In this document: positions 8,174-17,423 of the stretch, piece after piece
How positions within the stretch are numbered: position 1 is the first letter of the stretch
Layout of the letters: the number at the start of each line of letters is the position of its first letter
Made by a program: the position numbers and the translations under genes
The notes under the pieces: generated by a model
Database searches by the model: none
What the model saw: only the letters and a program-made list of their open reading frames with translations
What the model was told of the DNA's origin: nothing
NCBI RefSeq assembly: GCF_016650695.1
Contig: NZ_JAEKFH010000001.1
Coordinates: forward strand, 372,001-436,000
Reading direction: 5' to 3'
Source: Pseudomonas sp. TH41
GTDB lineage: Bacteria; Pseudomonadota; Gammaproteobacteria; Pseudomonadales; Pseudomonadaceae
DNA: 64,000 bases

Positions 8174-9892
8174 GTGAAAACAACCACAAAACGCAGCGTT
8201 AGCGGTCGAAGTGTCAGTTCCAAAAAACCGGTCTATGTGTCTTGTTCAATTGTGTTGCTGCTGGGGGCGGCTGTCGGCAACGAAGCTGCGGCGTTTGAAG
8301 TTGAAACCGGGAACCCAGATGTCAGCGTCCGCTGGGACAATACTGTTCGCTACAATGCCGGTTGGCGGATGGAAGGGCGCAATGACGACTTTGATAAGTC
8401 GCCGTTCTACGATGATACGGAGCACAAGTTCGATAAGGGCGATATGGTCACCAATCGTCTTGACCTTCTCACCGAACTTGATGTCGCCTGGAAGCAGAAG
8501 CATGGTTTCCGAATCAGTGCTGCTGGCTGGTATGACGATGCCTATCAGGACAGTGCAGAGCCCAACCCCAACCTGGTCGGTAGCGGCAACTACACCAATA
8601 ACCATTACAACGGTTATGCCAACCGCTATATTGCGGGCCCTTCAGGTGAAATCCTGGATGCTTTCGCTTTTACCGGGTTTCAGCTGGGTAGCGTAGGTGT
8701 CAACCTGAAAGCTGGTCAGCACAACGTTTACTGGGGGGAGTCGCTGTTTACCCTCGGTAACAGTATCGCTTACTCCCAAGGTCCGGTTGACACCATCAAA
8801 GCTGCTACCAGCCCTGGTGCGGAAGCCAAAGAGTTGTTCCTGCCTCTCAAGCAAATTTCCACGGATGTCCAACTGACTGACGAACTTTCGTTTGGTGCGC
8901 AATACCTGCTGGACTGGAAACCGTTTCGCTTGGTGCCAGGTGGTACCTACTTCTCAAATGCTGACGGAGCACGATCCGACCTTGGTTCGCCTGCTGCGAT
9001 TTTCAAGATCCCCAACGGCGATGACATTGAGCCCGACAGCCATGGTGACTTCGGCTTGAACTTGCGCTGGAGCCCCTACTGGCTGGAAGGCACGGCCGGG
9101 GTTTACTACCGCAAGTTCGGTGAGAAATTGCCATGGAGCTTTACTCAGGTCGGTATCGTGCAGGTGGCGCCAGGCCGTTTTGCAGGCGTGCCCAATGCCA
9201 TCCGTTACAACTACGCTCGTGACACCGAGTTGTATGGCCTGAGCCTGACCAAAAACCTGGGCACAGTCAGTGTTGCAGGTGAAGTTTCCTACCGCAAAAA
9301 CACCGCGCTGAACTCGGTAGCAGGCTACACCGTGATTTCCACCGGGGACGCCAGCTATTCCCAGGCCGAAGGTGCACGCGGCGACAGCTACCATGCGTTG
9401 ATTAACGGAATCTATCTGCTACCACGCACCCCCCTATGGGAGGGAGGTACGCTTCAGGCTGAACTGACTTATAACAAGTTGGACAAAATCACTGAAAACG
9501 AGGGGCGATACAACGGGCGTGGGTACGGATGCGTGACCGCGTACAGTAAAAACTGTGCGGATGACCATTCGGTCGGTACGCAAGTAGGGTTTACTCCCGA
9601 GTGGCCGCAACTGTTTCCGGGCTGGGACGTTTCGATGCCGGTTACATGGGCCTATGGCATTGATGGCAACAGTCCGACCCTGGGCGGTACCAACGAGGGC
9701 GCTTACAACTACTCGGTCGGTATCAGTGGCAAGTGGATGAACTTGCACAACTTCACCCTCAAATGGATAGACTCGCACGCCGATTACAAAAACAATCCGG
9801 CTCGCGGCTACGTCACCAGTGACTACACGAACGGCGCGGCGGTGCAGAACGACCATGGCTGGCTGTCGTTCACTTACAAGACAACCTTTTGA
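8174..9892 (+). CDS. DUF1302 family outer-envelope protein
   Basis: 572 residues from a GTG with GGAGAGG 7 bp upstream. A signal peptide is visible (hydrophobic SIVLLLGAAVGNEAAA, cleavage probably before FEVETG). The mature part is rich in aromatic and Gly/Asn residues with many alternating strands and ends in a beta-strand terminating in Phe (SFTYKTTF). This is typical of an outer-membrane beta-barrel. DUF1302 proteins are regularly paired with DUF1329 proteins, as here. Function is not established; a role in uptake or export of a hydrophobic compound is inferred from the RND permease two genes further on and the surrounding catabolic genes. It is the first gene of a rightward operon. Confidence 0.85.
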   Translation: MKTTTKRSVSGRSVSSKKPVYVSCSIVLLLGAAVGNEAAAFEVETGNPDVSVRWDNTVRYNAGWRMEGRNDDFDKSPFYDDTEHKFDKGDMVTNRLDLLTELDVAWKQKHGFRISAAGWYDDAYQDSAEPNPNLVGSGNYTNNHYNGYANRYIAGPSGEILDAFAFTGFQLGSVGVNLKAGQHNVYWGESLFTLGNSIAYSQGPVDTIKAATSPGAEAKELFLPLKQISTDVQLTDELSFGAQYLLDWKPFRLVPGGTYFSNADGARSDLGSPAAIFKIPNGDDIEPDSHGDFGLNLRWSPYWLEGTAGVYYRKFGEKLPWSFTQVGIVQVAPGRFAGVPNAIRYNYARDTELYGLSLTKNLGTVSVAGEVSYRKNTALNSVAGYTVISTGDASYSQAEGARGDSYHALINGIYLLPRTPLWEGGTLQAELTYNKLDKITENEGRYNGRGYGCVTAYSKNCADDHSVGTQVGFTPEWPQLFPGWDVSMPVTWAYGIDGNSPTLGGTNEGAYNYSVGISGKWMNLHNFTLKWIDSHADYKNNPARGYVTSDYTNGAAVQNDHGWLSFTYKTTF

Positions 9893-9930
9893 TTGGCTTC
9901 CCTTTACCTGCCTGATGTGAGGGTTCATCA

Positions 9931-11310
9931 ATGAATTACAAGAATATGATGGTATGGGGGGCGGCAAGCCTTCTGTTAGCGGGCCAAGTTTTGGCCGCAC
10001 CGACCGATGAAGAGATCAAGCAACTGGGCAACAGCCTCACACCTCTCGGCGCAGTCAAGGCGGGTAATGCCAATGGCGCCATTCCTTCCTGGGAAGGTGG
10101 CTTGTGCACGGCACCCGCCGGTTACAAACCGATCATGGGCGACAAGGGCGGTTCACCTTATGTTGATCCTTTCGCCAATGAAAAGCCGGTTGTGAGCATC
10201 ACGGCGGCCAATATGGCGCAATACAAGGACAAGCTTGACGAGGGAACGCAAGAGCTGTTCAAACGCTATCCCGACAGCTTCCGCGTGGACGTTTTCCCAA
10301 CCCATCGGACGGCCTGTTATCCGAAGTGGGTCTATGACAACACCATTTCGCGAGTTAAAAATCCGCAGTTGGCTGGTTCAGCGCCAGGCTTGGTGAACGC
10401 TCACGCCCAGTATCCGTTCCCGATCCCCAAGAACGGTTACGAGGCAATGTGGAATGCCAGCGTCAAGTTTGAACTGCCCTATTCCGAAGGAACTCAGGCG
10501 GCTTACCTGATCGATAACAACGGTGGCGTGACTCTTACCAACGTTCAGAAAATCGAAAACCGTAACCTCTTCTGGGATAACACGATCGACAAAGTGCCTG
10601 ACAATCAGCCGTTCTGGGCTTTGATTGCCAGCACCCTGTCACCTGCTGCTTCTGCAGGCGTCAAGCAGATGCGTCATGCCTTCCTGGAAACTCAGGAACG
10701 CGACAACATGGCCTGGAGCTATGTTCCTGGGCAGCGTCGTGTTCGCCTGGCGCCTGAGTTCAAATACGATACGGTCAGTACGTCCAGCGGCGGTGTGTTG
10801 CTGTTCGATGAGATCAACGGCTTCGACGGCAAGATGGACAAGTTTGATTTCAAACTGGTTGGCAGGCGCGAAATGTACGTGCCGTACAACGCCTACAAAA
10901 CCTGGGCGGCTGATCCAACAGCAATCAACACGCCCAAGCACTTGAACCCGGATTACCTGCGTTGGGAACTGCACCGGGTGTGGGAGGTGGAAGCAACGCT
11001 CAAGCCTGGCGAACGTCATGTGCAGAAGGTCAAGCGCTTCTATCTGGACGAGGACAGCTGGAGCATCCTGACCTACTACGCGCTGGATCAGGCAGGCAAG
11101 GTTCACCACTTGATGTACCAGCCCGCCGTACAACAGTACGAGAAACCCGGTTATCGCAATGGTCAATATGTGCTCTACGACATGACCAAGAACGTGTACT
11201 CCAACGGCTCGTTGATGGGTGCACCGAAGATGACAGGTTTCTACAAAGTTGATCCTTACCCGGCCAACTACTTCTCATCCGGTGCTTTGTCCGGCTCCGG
11301 CGTACGCTGA
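9931..11310 (+). CDS. DUF1329 family periplasmic/outer-membrane associated protein
   Basis: 459 residues with a clear signal peptide (MVWGAASLLLAGQVLA, cleavage before APTDEE). The fold of this family resembles LolB/LolA-like lipoprotein carriers, with an open beta-sheet able to hold a lipid. It starts 38 bp after the DUF1302 gene and is followed by a strong stem-loop before the next gene. The length is normal for the family. It may ferry a hydrophobic substrate across the periplasm between the DUF1302 barrel and the RND permease; this is inference from context only. Confidence 0.85.
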   Translation: MNYKNMMVWGAASLLLAGQVLAAPTDEEIKQLGNSLTPLGAVKAGNANGAIPSWEGGLCTAPAGYKPIMGDKGGSPYVDPFANEKPVVSITAANMAQYKDKLDEGTQELFKRYPDSFRVDVFPTHRTACYPKWVYDNTISRVKNPQLAGSAPGLVNAHAQYPFPIPKNGYEAMWNASVKFELPYSEGTQAAYLIDNNGGVTLTNVQKIENRNLFWDNTIDKVPDNQPFWALIASTLSPAASAGVKQMRHAFLETQERDNMAWSYVPGQRRVRLAPEFKYDTVSTSSGGVLLFDEINGFDGKMDKFDFKLVGRREMYVPYNAYKTWAADPTAINTPKHLNPDYLRWELHRVWEVEATLKPGERHVQKVKRFYLDEDSWSILTYYALDQAGKVHHLMYQPAVQQYEKPGYRNGQYVLYDMTKNVYSNGSLMGAPKMTGFYKVDPYPANYFSSGALSGSGVR

Positions 11311-11317
11311 AACCTGG

Positions 11318-11348
11318 GAAGAGTCGAGCACTGTGTGCTCGACTCTTC
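11318..11348 (+). terminator. Strong intra-operon stem-loop (attenuator or mRNA-processing site)
   Basis: A perfect 14-bp stem (GAAGAGTCGAGCAC with its complement) closes a 3-nt loop just after the DUF1329 stop codon. There is no T-run after it, so it may be a 3'-end stabiliser or partial terminator. It could make the first two gene products more abundant than the YCF48-like and RND proteins. Confidence 0.6.
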
Positions 11349-11383
11349 GAACCTACCTGGCTCAGTAGTGCTGTGAGGATGAA

Positions 11384-12451
11384 ATGGCAACTGTACGTAA
11401 TATGTTCGTTCTGGCGGCAGCCCTGGTAGCAGGGCTGTCGAACCCGGTAAGTGCGCAAACGGATTTTATCGATCCACTGGATCGTCCAGCGTCTACTGTC
11501 GGTAATTTGGCTGGCGCACATCTCAATAGTGTGACCACTGCGGGCGAGCGATTGATTGCAGTTGGAGCACGCGGTCTGATCATTGTTTCCGACGATGCCG
11601 GTACCAGTTGGACCCAAGCTTCTTCCCCCGTCTCCAGCGACCTGTTGGGCGTTTATTTTCCAACCGCAAAGCAAGGCTGGGCGGTCGGCCACGATGGCGT
11701 GATTCTGCATAGCACTGATGGTGGGCGCAGTTGGGTCAAGCAATTCGATGGCGTGGCGGCGAGCAAGATGTTGACCGAGCACTTTGACAAGTTGGTTGCT
11801 GCCGGTGACGAGTCAGCCATCAGCTTTCAAGATGGCGTCAAGCTGAACTATCAGGACGGCCCTGAGCAAGCGCTGATGGGCGTGTGGTTCTCTGACGAGA
11901 ACAACGGTGTCGTTGTGGGAACGTTTGGAACCATTTTCGCGACCCATGACGGCGGACGAACCTGGGAGTCCTGGATGGAACGGGTGGATAACCCGGATTT
12001 CTTGCACTACATGGCGGTCAGCGGACGCGATGATGAGATGTACATCGCTTCTGAGCGTGGGGTGGTCTTCAAGCTGGATCCTCAGGCGCAACGCTTCAGG
12101 CGCTTGGATACCGGTTATACGGGCAGTTTTTTCAGCATCAAGGCGACGCCGACGACACTGGTTGCTGCAGGTCTGCGCGGCACTGCATTCAAATCCTTGG
12201 ATGGCGGCGCCACGTGGCAATCCTTGCCCACCGGAATCAATGTGGCACTCAGCGATGTGCAGAGTTTGCCCGATGGCCGTTTTTTGCTGGCCGGGGTCGA
12301 TGGCAAAGTCGTTATCAGTGATGCCTCGGTAAGCAGTTTCAAACCCTTGGCGGTGTCGCGTCCTGGAAGGTTCACCAGCTTGGTGGGGCTCAAGGATGGT
12401 AGTGCCGTTAGCGTTGGTTTTTCCGGTGTACGGAAAGTCACTGTGCAATAG
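11384..12451 (+). CDS. YCF48-like/BNR-repeat beta-propeller protein
   Basis: 355 residues with an N-terminal signal peptide (FVLAAALVAGLSNPVSAQ). Several Asp-box/BNR repeats are visible: SDDAGTSW, STDGGRSW, THDGGRTW and SLDGGATW. These are spaced as blades of a beta-propeller and match the photosystem II stability factor YCF48 family. In heterotrophs this family is found beside RND permeases of the MMPL/HpnN kind. The next gene starts 33 bp downstream and is such a permease, so a periplasmic accessory role to it is the best inference. Confidence 0.85.
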   Translation: MATVRNMFVLAAALVAGLSNPVSAQTDFIDPLDRPASTVGNLAGAHLNSVTTAGERLIAVGARGLIIVSDDAGTSWTQASSPVSSDLLGVYFPTAKQGWAVGHDGVILHSTDGGRSWVKQFDGVAASKMLTEHFDKLVAAGDESAISFQDGVKLNYQDGPEQALMGVWFSDENNGVVVGTFGTIFATHDGGRTWESWMERVDNPDFLHYMAVSGRDDEMYIASERGVVFKLDPQAQRFRRLDTGYTGSFFSIKATPTTLVAAGLRGTAFKSLDGGATWQSLPTGINVALSDVQSLPDGRFLLAGVDGKVVISDASVSSFKPLAVSRPGRFTSLVGLKDGSAVSVGFSGVRKVTVQ

Positions 12452-12484
12452 GCGTCAACGGCTCCAGTCTTTTCAGAGGCAAAT

Positions 12485-14989
12485 ATGGTTGATTTGAAAG
12501 CGCTGCAAATGCCTGTCATCGCGGACCCTGCCGAGTTCGACAAGAACAGCGGCAATTGGCTCGAGCGGCTGGTATTCAATCACCGCATCAGCGTGATCCT
12601 GTTCTGTGGGTTACTGACGTTGTTCTTTGGCTGGAGTGCACTGAAACTTCCAGTCAACACCAGTTTCGAAAAAATGATTCCGCAGTCTCACCCTTATATC
12701 CAGAATTATCTGGAGCACAGGGATGCACTTCGCGGTATGGGCAATGCGACCCGCATCGTGGTTGAAAACACCCAGGGTGACATTTTCGATAAGGATTACC
12801 TGATTGCCCTGCAGAAGGTCAATGACGCCGTCTACCTGATGTCGGGTGTTGACCAGGGCTGGATGCGCAGCTTGTGGACCAGCAGCCTGCGCTGGACGGA
12901 AGTGACTGAAGAGGGTTATCGCGGAGGGCCGGTCATCCCCGATCGCTGGGACGGCAGTGCGCAGTCCATGGACCGTCTGCGTGAGAATATCAATCGTGCG
13001 GGTATCGTTGGCAGCTATGTCGCCAACAACTTCAAGTCGTCGATGATTTTTGTGCCGTTGCTCGACATTAACCCTGAAACAGGCAAGCCACTCGACTACG
13101 CACAGTTTTCCCGGCAACTGGAAGCGCAAGTGCGTTCTCTGGAAACCGATAAGATCAAGGTTCACATTATTGGCTTCGCCAAGATTGTCGGTGACCTGAT
13201 CGACGGATTGTATTCGGTCATGGCGTATTTCGGTTTCTCTGTGTTGATCGCAACTGCCCTGGTGCTGCTCTACACCCGTTGCCTGCGTAGCACGCTGCTG
13301 CTGGTGTTCTGCGCCTTGCTTGGGGTGGTTTGGCTATTGGGGCTGCTCAGTGTTCTGGGCTATGTACTGGACCCTTATTCGATCCTGGTACCGTTCCTGA
13401 TTTTCGCCATCGGCCTGTCCCATGGTGCGCAGAAGATGAATGGCATCATGCAAGATGTAGGGCGCGGGACGCACAAGTACGTCGCTGCCCGTTATACATT
13501 CCGTCGACTGTTCATGGCCGGTTTGACAGCGTTGCTGGTCAATATCGTCGGCTTTGCCGTATTGATCATCATCGACATCCCGGTGATCCGCGACATGGCC
13601 CTGACCACCAGTCTGGGCGTGGCTATCCTGATTTTCACCAAACTGTTTCTGATCCCGGTGCTGCTGTCGTATTTCGGTGTCAGCGACCTTGCTGCCAAAC
13701 GTAGCATCCAGACCTCTGAACAGTTGGAGTCGGGCCATAGCCCGATGCAGCGGATACGCGCGGGTCTGATCCGTTTGACTGAGCGTCGTCCCGCCATGTT
13801 CGCTGTTGCAGGCGCCGTGGTGTTGGCCGGGGGAGGGCTGATGATCGGACACCATGTGCAGTTTGGGGATCTCAACCCCGGTGCGCCGGAGTTGCGTCCT
13901 GAGTCGCGCTATAACCGCGATGTTGCCTTTGTGACGCAGAACTATGGCCTGTCCACTGACCAGTTCGTGGTCATGCTAAAAACCCCGGCAAATGGGTGCA
14001 CCGAATTCGCCTCGCTCACTGAAGCGGATCGACTGAGTGCCCGCTTGCGCGAGCTACCGGGTGTACAGACCACGTTTTCGCCGGCCGATGGCATCCGCCT
14101 GACTACCTCCGGGCTGTTCGAGGGCAACCCTAAATGGCAGACCATCCCGCGTAACGCCAGTAACCGCACGCAGGCATTCAACATGTTTGCCACTGACCGT
14201 CCGGAACTGGTCGATCGGTTCTGCGTGATCACTCCCGTGATTGCCTACCTGGCCGACCATAAGGCGGCCACGCTGGAACGTGTGGTCAAGGAAGTGGAGG
14301 CCTACAGCGCCCAGTACAGCACCGAATCGCGCACATTTTTGCTGGCGGCCGGCAGCGCAGGCATCGAGGCGACGACGAACATTGTGGTCAAGCGCAGCTT
14401 CTGGACCCTGCACCTGGTGCTATACGGTGCCGTGGCGCTGCTTTGTTTCCTCACCTTCCGCAGCTGGCGGGCAGTGGTTGTGGCGCTGATTCCATTGATT
14501 ATTACCTCTATCCTCTGCGAAGCGCTGATGGTGATGCTGAACATCGGCATCAAGGTGGCAACCTTGCCGGTCATTGCGGTTGGAGTCGGTGTTGGTGTCG
14601 ACTACGCGTTGTACCTGCTCAGCGTTCAACTGGGCTTGCAGAGACATGGCCTGACGCTCGCGCGTTCGTATGAAGGTTCGCTTGATTTCGTCGGACGGAT
14701 CGTGGGTCTGGTCGGTCTGACTATGGCGGCCGGGGTGATTCCATGGATCTGGTCTCCGATCAAGTTCCAGGCCGACATGGGCATCCTTCTCAGCTTCATG
14801 TTCCTCTGGAATATGGTGGGTGCATTGGTACTGATTCCGGCACTGTCCTACTTCCTTTTGCGCACGCCGGCGGATGACGCCGATCGTGACAAGGAACAAG
14901 TGACCACCGGGGAGCAGGATGCGATGCCCGCAACGGTATCTCCAGACGACGCGGACAAGCTCGCCGTCAAACTCCGTACCACCGCCTGA
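12485..14989 (+). CDS. RND superfamily (MMPL/HpnN-like) permease
   Basis: 834 residues with a first membrane helix at about 33-52 (ISVILFCGLLTLFFGW), a periplasmic loop, then two bundles of helices. The first bundle includes FGFSVLIATALVLLYT and FLIFAIGLSHGAQKM; the second includes IAVGVGVGVDYALYLL. This duplicated arrangement of about 12 helices is that of sterol/lipid-type RND transporters rather than AcrB drug pumps. The GVGVDYALYLL segment carries the conserved acidic residue of the proton relay. With the YCF48-like, DUF1329 and DUF1302 proteins it probably forms a trans-envelope route for a hydrophobic substrate. Direction of transport is unknown. Confidence 0.88.
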   Translation: MVDLKALQMPVIADPAEFDKNSGNWLERLVFNHRISVILFCGLLTLFFGWSALKLPVNTSFEKMIPQSHPYIQNYLEHRDALRGMGNATRIVVENTQGDIFDKDYLIALQKVNDAVYLMSGVDQGWMRSLWTSSLRWTEVTEEGYRGGPVIPDRWDGSAQSMDRLRENINRAGIVGSYVANNFKSSMIFVPLLDINPETGKPLDYAQFSRQLEAQVRSLETDKIKVHIIGFAKIVGDLIDGLYSVMAYFGFSVLIATALVLLYTRCLRSTLLLVFCALLGVVWLLGLLSVLGYVLDPYSILVPFLIFAIGLSHGAQKMNGIMQDVGRGTHKYVAARYTFRRLFMAGLTALLVNIVGFAVLIIIDIPVIRDMALTTSLGVAILIFTKLFLIPVLLSYFGVSDLAAKRSIQTSEQLESGHSPMQRIRAGLIRLTERRPAMFAVAGAVVLAGGGLMIGHHVQFGDLNPGAPELRPESRYNRDVAFVTQNYGLSTDQFVVMLKTPANGCTEFASLTEADRLSARLRELPGVQTTFSPADGIRLTTSGLFEGNPKWQTIPRNASNRTQAFNMFATDRPELVDRFCVITPVIAYLADHKAATLERVVKEVEAYSAQYSTESRTFLLAAGSAGIEATTNIVVKRSFWTLHLVLYGAVALLCFLTFRSWRAVVVALIPLIITSILCEALMVMLNIGIKVATLPVIAVGVGVGVDYALYLLSVQLGLQRHGLTLARSYEGSLDFVGRIVGLVGLTMAAGVIPWIWSPIKFQADMGILLSFMFLWNMVGALVLIPALSYFLLRTPADDADRDKEQVTTGEQDAMPATVSPDDADKLAVKLRTTA

Positions 14990-15000
14990 GTCCAGCTAAG

Positions 15001-15028
15001 GCACGGGGCAGAATTATCTGCTCCGTGC
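15001..15028 (+). terminator. Stem-loop after the RND gene
   Basis: A 12-bp stem with one G-T pair and a 4-nt ATTA loop lies 12 bp after the permease stop codon. No T-run follows directly, so it may act as a partial terminator or RNA-stabilising element before the SDR gene. Confidence 0.5.
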
Positions 15029-15071
15029 TTGCGCGCACCTTTAATAATCTGTGGAAGAGCCGGGGCTGCTG

Positions 15072-15866
15072 ATGAATCTTGGTCTGGAAGGAAAAATTGC
15101 CTTTGTTTCCGGTGGCAGTAAGGGCATCGGCCGCGCGTGCTGTGAGCTGCTTGCGGCCGAAGGGTGCAAAGTGGTGGTTGTCGCGCGTAGTAGCGATGCA
15201 ATCGAGCAAACGGTAGCGGCCCTGCGTGACGCCGGTGGCATTGCCTGCGGTGTGATTGCTGACCTGACCCTGCCCGGCGATGTGCAGCGAGCGGTGGGGG
15301 TTGCGCGGCAGACTTTTGGCTCGCCGGACATTGTCATCACCAACGTACATGGCGGTGAGCCCAGCGATTTTTTAGAAGGTAATGCGGATGCGTTTGTCGA
15401 TGCTTTCCAGAATCTGGTGATGAGCGTCGTGCATCTCGCACGGGCGACAGTACCGCACATGCGTGAGCAACGCTGGGGGCGTCTGTTGACCATCGGCACG
15501 GCAGCAGCAAAGGAGCCGGCGTCGGGATTGAACCTGATGGCCGCAACCACCGCACGTGCGGCGGTCGTGACCCTGAACAAATCTTTGGCCGATGAGTTCG
15601 CCGTCGATGGTATCACCGTCAATACACTCGCCACTGGCTGGATCGCCACAACGACCATGCTTGATGAAGTCGGGCGCATGGCAAGGGAGCGAGGCATGGC
15701 TGCCGATGCCATGCTGCAGCGCTTGACCAAGGGCATTCCTGTTGGCCGCGCGGGCGATCCGAAAGAGATCGCCTCGCTAGCGGTGTACTTGTGCTCTTCA
15801 CTGGCCGGTTACATGAATGGCTGCCTTATTCCGGTCGATGGTGGTAGCCATCGCAGTGCCTGGTAG
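15072..15866 (+). CDS. SDR-family oxidoreductase lacking the YxxxK motif
   Basis: 264 residues from the ATG before NLGLEGKIAFVSGG; a GTG 21 bp upstream is an alternative. The Rossmann motif SGGSKGIGRA is intact and the fold is that of a classical SDR. At the active site the usual Tyr-x-x-x-Lys is absent: the segment reads SGLNLMAATTARAAVV. A similar loss occurs in a divergent subgroup of SDRs annotated as 3-oxoacyl reductases. The C-terminus (PKEIASLAVYLCSSLAGYMNG) is normal. It sits between the RND permease and an acyl-CoA ligase. Whether it is a dehydrogenase or a modified enzyme cannot be told. Confidence 0.85.
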   Translation: MNLGLEGKIAFVSGGSKGIGRACCELLAAEGCKVVVVARSSDAIEQTVAALRDAGGIACGVIADLTLPGDVQRAVGVARQTFGSPDIVITNVHGGEPSDFLEGNADAFVDAFQNLVMSVVHLARATVPHMREQRWGRLLTIGTAAAKEPASGLNLMAATTARAAVVTLNKSLADEFAVDGITVNTLATGWIATTTMLDEVGRMARERGMAADAMLQRLTKGIPVGRAGDPKEIASLAVYLCSSLAGYMNGCLIPVDGGSHRSAW

Positions 15867-15881
15867 AACTCTGGAGTTCCC

Positions 15882-17423
15882 TTGATCACGTCCCTTTTGC
15901 AAGCAACAACCCTCTGGCAACTGTTGGAGCGCCGAGCTGCGTTGACGCCGGACGCGCCCATGCTGATTGATGGACGCAAACATCTGCACATGAATTTCGC
16001 CCAGGCACTGGATATTGCCGGGCGGCTTGCGGCGGGCTTTCACGAGCGTGGTATCGGCTCCGGCAGCCTGGTCACCTGGATGCTGCCGACCGGCATGCCG
16101 GCAGTCATGACAGCCTTGGCCCTGGCACGTTTGGGCGCTTTGCAGAACCCGATCATCTCTCTATATGGTGAACGCGAGGTGCTCGGCATCCTTGAGCGCA
16201 ATCGCTCGGAATTCTTGCTGATCCCCGACAGCGGTGAGCGTGATTTTCCGGCGATGGCCCATCAACTTTGCCAGCAGCTCGAACAGCCACCGCAGGTGAT
16301 CGTCATGGGTAGTCAGTTGCCTCGCGGACGAGTATCCGGGTTACCACCGCCGCCGCAGGACGGTCAGGTCGTACGGTGGGTCTATTACACCTCGGGTACC
16401 ACCTCGCAACCCAAGGGCGCCTGTCATACCGACGAGACCTTGATGATTGGTGGGCGAAACCTGGCCAGATCGATGAACGTCAGTGCAGCCGATATCGGTA
16501 GCGTGGCGTTCCCCTATGCGCACATCGGCGGTGCGATGTATACCGGTATGCTGTTGGCCGCCGGCATGAGTGCGGTGTTGCTTGACCGCTTCCAGGCGCA
16601 GGAGGCCGCCGAGATCTATCGTCGCTACAGCGTGACACTGGCAGGTGGCAGCACGGCACATTATCAACTGCTGCTTGCCGAGCAACGCCGTCAGCCAGAA
16701 GCGCCACTCCTTCCGGCAATGCGTTTGCTCTGCGGCGGCGGGGCTCCAAAACCGCCGGAGCTCTATTACCAAGTCCGTAACGAGATGAACTGTGGCTTGA
16801 TTCATAACTACGGCATGACGGAAGTACCGTTGATTTGTGCCGGCTGTGAGGCCGATACCGACGAGCAGTTGGCCAATGCCGATGGAACGCCGATGCAGGG
16901 TATCGAACTGCGGATCGTCTGCTCCGGTGGGCGTCTGGCCGGGGAGGGCGAGTCGGGCGAAGTGCGTGTGCGTGGTAATGCGGTATTCAAGGGATATACC
17001 GACCCCGAATTGAATGATGCTGCGTTCGATGAAGACGGTTTTTTTTGCACCGGCGACTTGGGCATGCGCCGGGCCGATGGACGTATTGTCCTGACCGGGC
17101 GACTCAAGGATGTGATCATCCGCAAGGGCGAAAATATTTCGGCCAGGGAAATCGAAGACCTGCTGTTCACCCACCCTAAAGTGGCGGCCGTGGCGGTCAT
17201 AGGCCTACCGGATGAATTGCGCGGCGAACGGGTCTGCGCCGTTGTCGAACTGAAGCCAGGTGTCCCGGCGCTGCAGTTCGAAGAGATGGTTGATTACTTC
17301 ATCCAGGCGCAGGTGATGCGGCAGAAGATTCCCGAGCAACTGGAGGTCGTCGAGCAACTGCCGCGCAATCAAACATTGAACAAAATACTCAAGCACGTCC
17401 TGCGTGAGCACTACGCTCGCTGA
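15882..17423 (+). CDS. AMP-forming acyl-CoA synthetase
   Basis: 513 residues, beginning at a TTG with GGAG a few bases upstream; no nearer ATG gives a full N-terminus. The AMP-binding motif is YTSGTTSQPKG, and the later motifs NYGMTEVPL, GDLGMRRADGRIVLTGRLKDVIIRKGENIS and the C-terminal Lys region (NQTLNKILK) are present. It is the second ligase of the cluster and distinct from the one at 1649-3205, so two different acid intermediates may be activated. The gene overlaps the convergent isochorismatase-like gene by 35 bp. Confidence 0.9.
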   Translation: MITSLLQATTLWQLLERRAALTPDAPMLIDGRKHLHMNFAQALDIAGRLAAGFHERGIGSGSLVTWMLPTGMPAVMTALALARLGALQNPIISLYGEREVLGILERNRSEFLLIPDSGERDFPAMAHQLCQQLEQPPQVIVMGSQLPRGRVSGLPPPPQDGQVVRWVYYTSGTTSQPKGACHTDETLMIGGRNLARSMNVSAADIGSVAFPYAHIGGAMYTGMLLAAGMSAVLLDRFQAQEAAEIYRRYSVTLAGGSTAHYQLLLAEQRRQPEAPLLPAMRLLCGGGAPKPPELYYQVRNEMNCGLIHNYGMTEVPLICAGCEADTDEQLANADGTPMQGIELRIVCSGGRLAGEGESGEVRVRGNAVFKGYTDPELNDAAFDEDGFFCTGDLGMRRADGRIVLTGRLKDVIIRKGENISAREIEDLLFTHPKVAAVAVIGLPDELRGERVCAVVELKPGVPALQFEEMVDYFIQAQVMRQKIPEQLEVVEQLPRNQTLNKILKHVLREHYAR

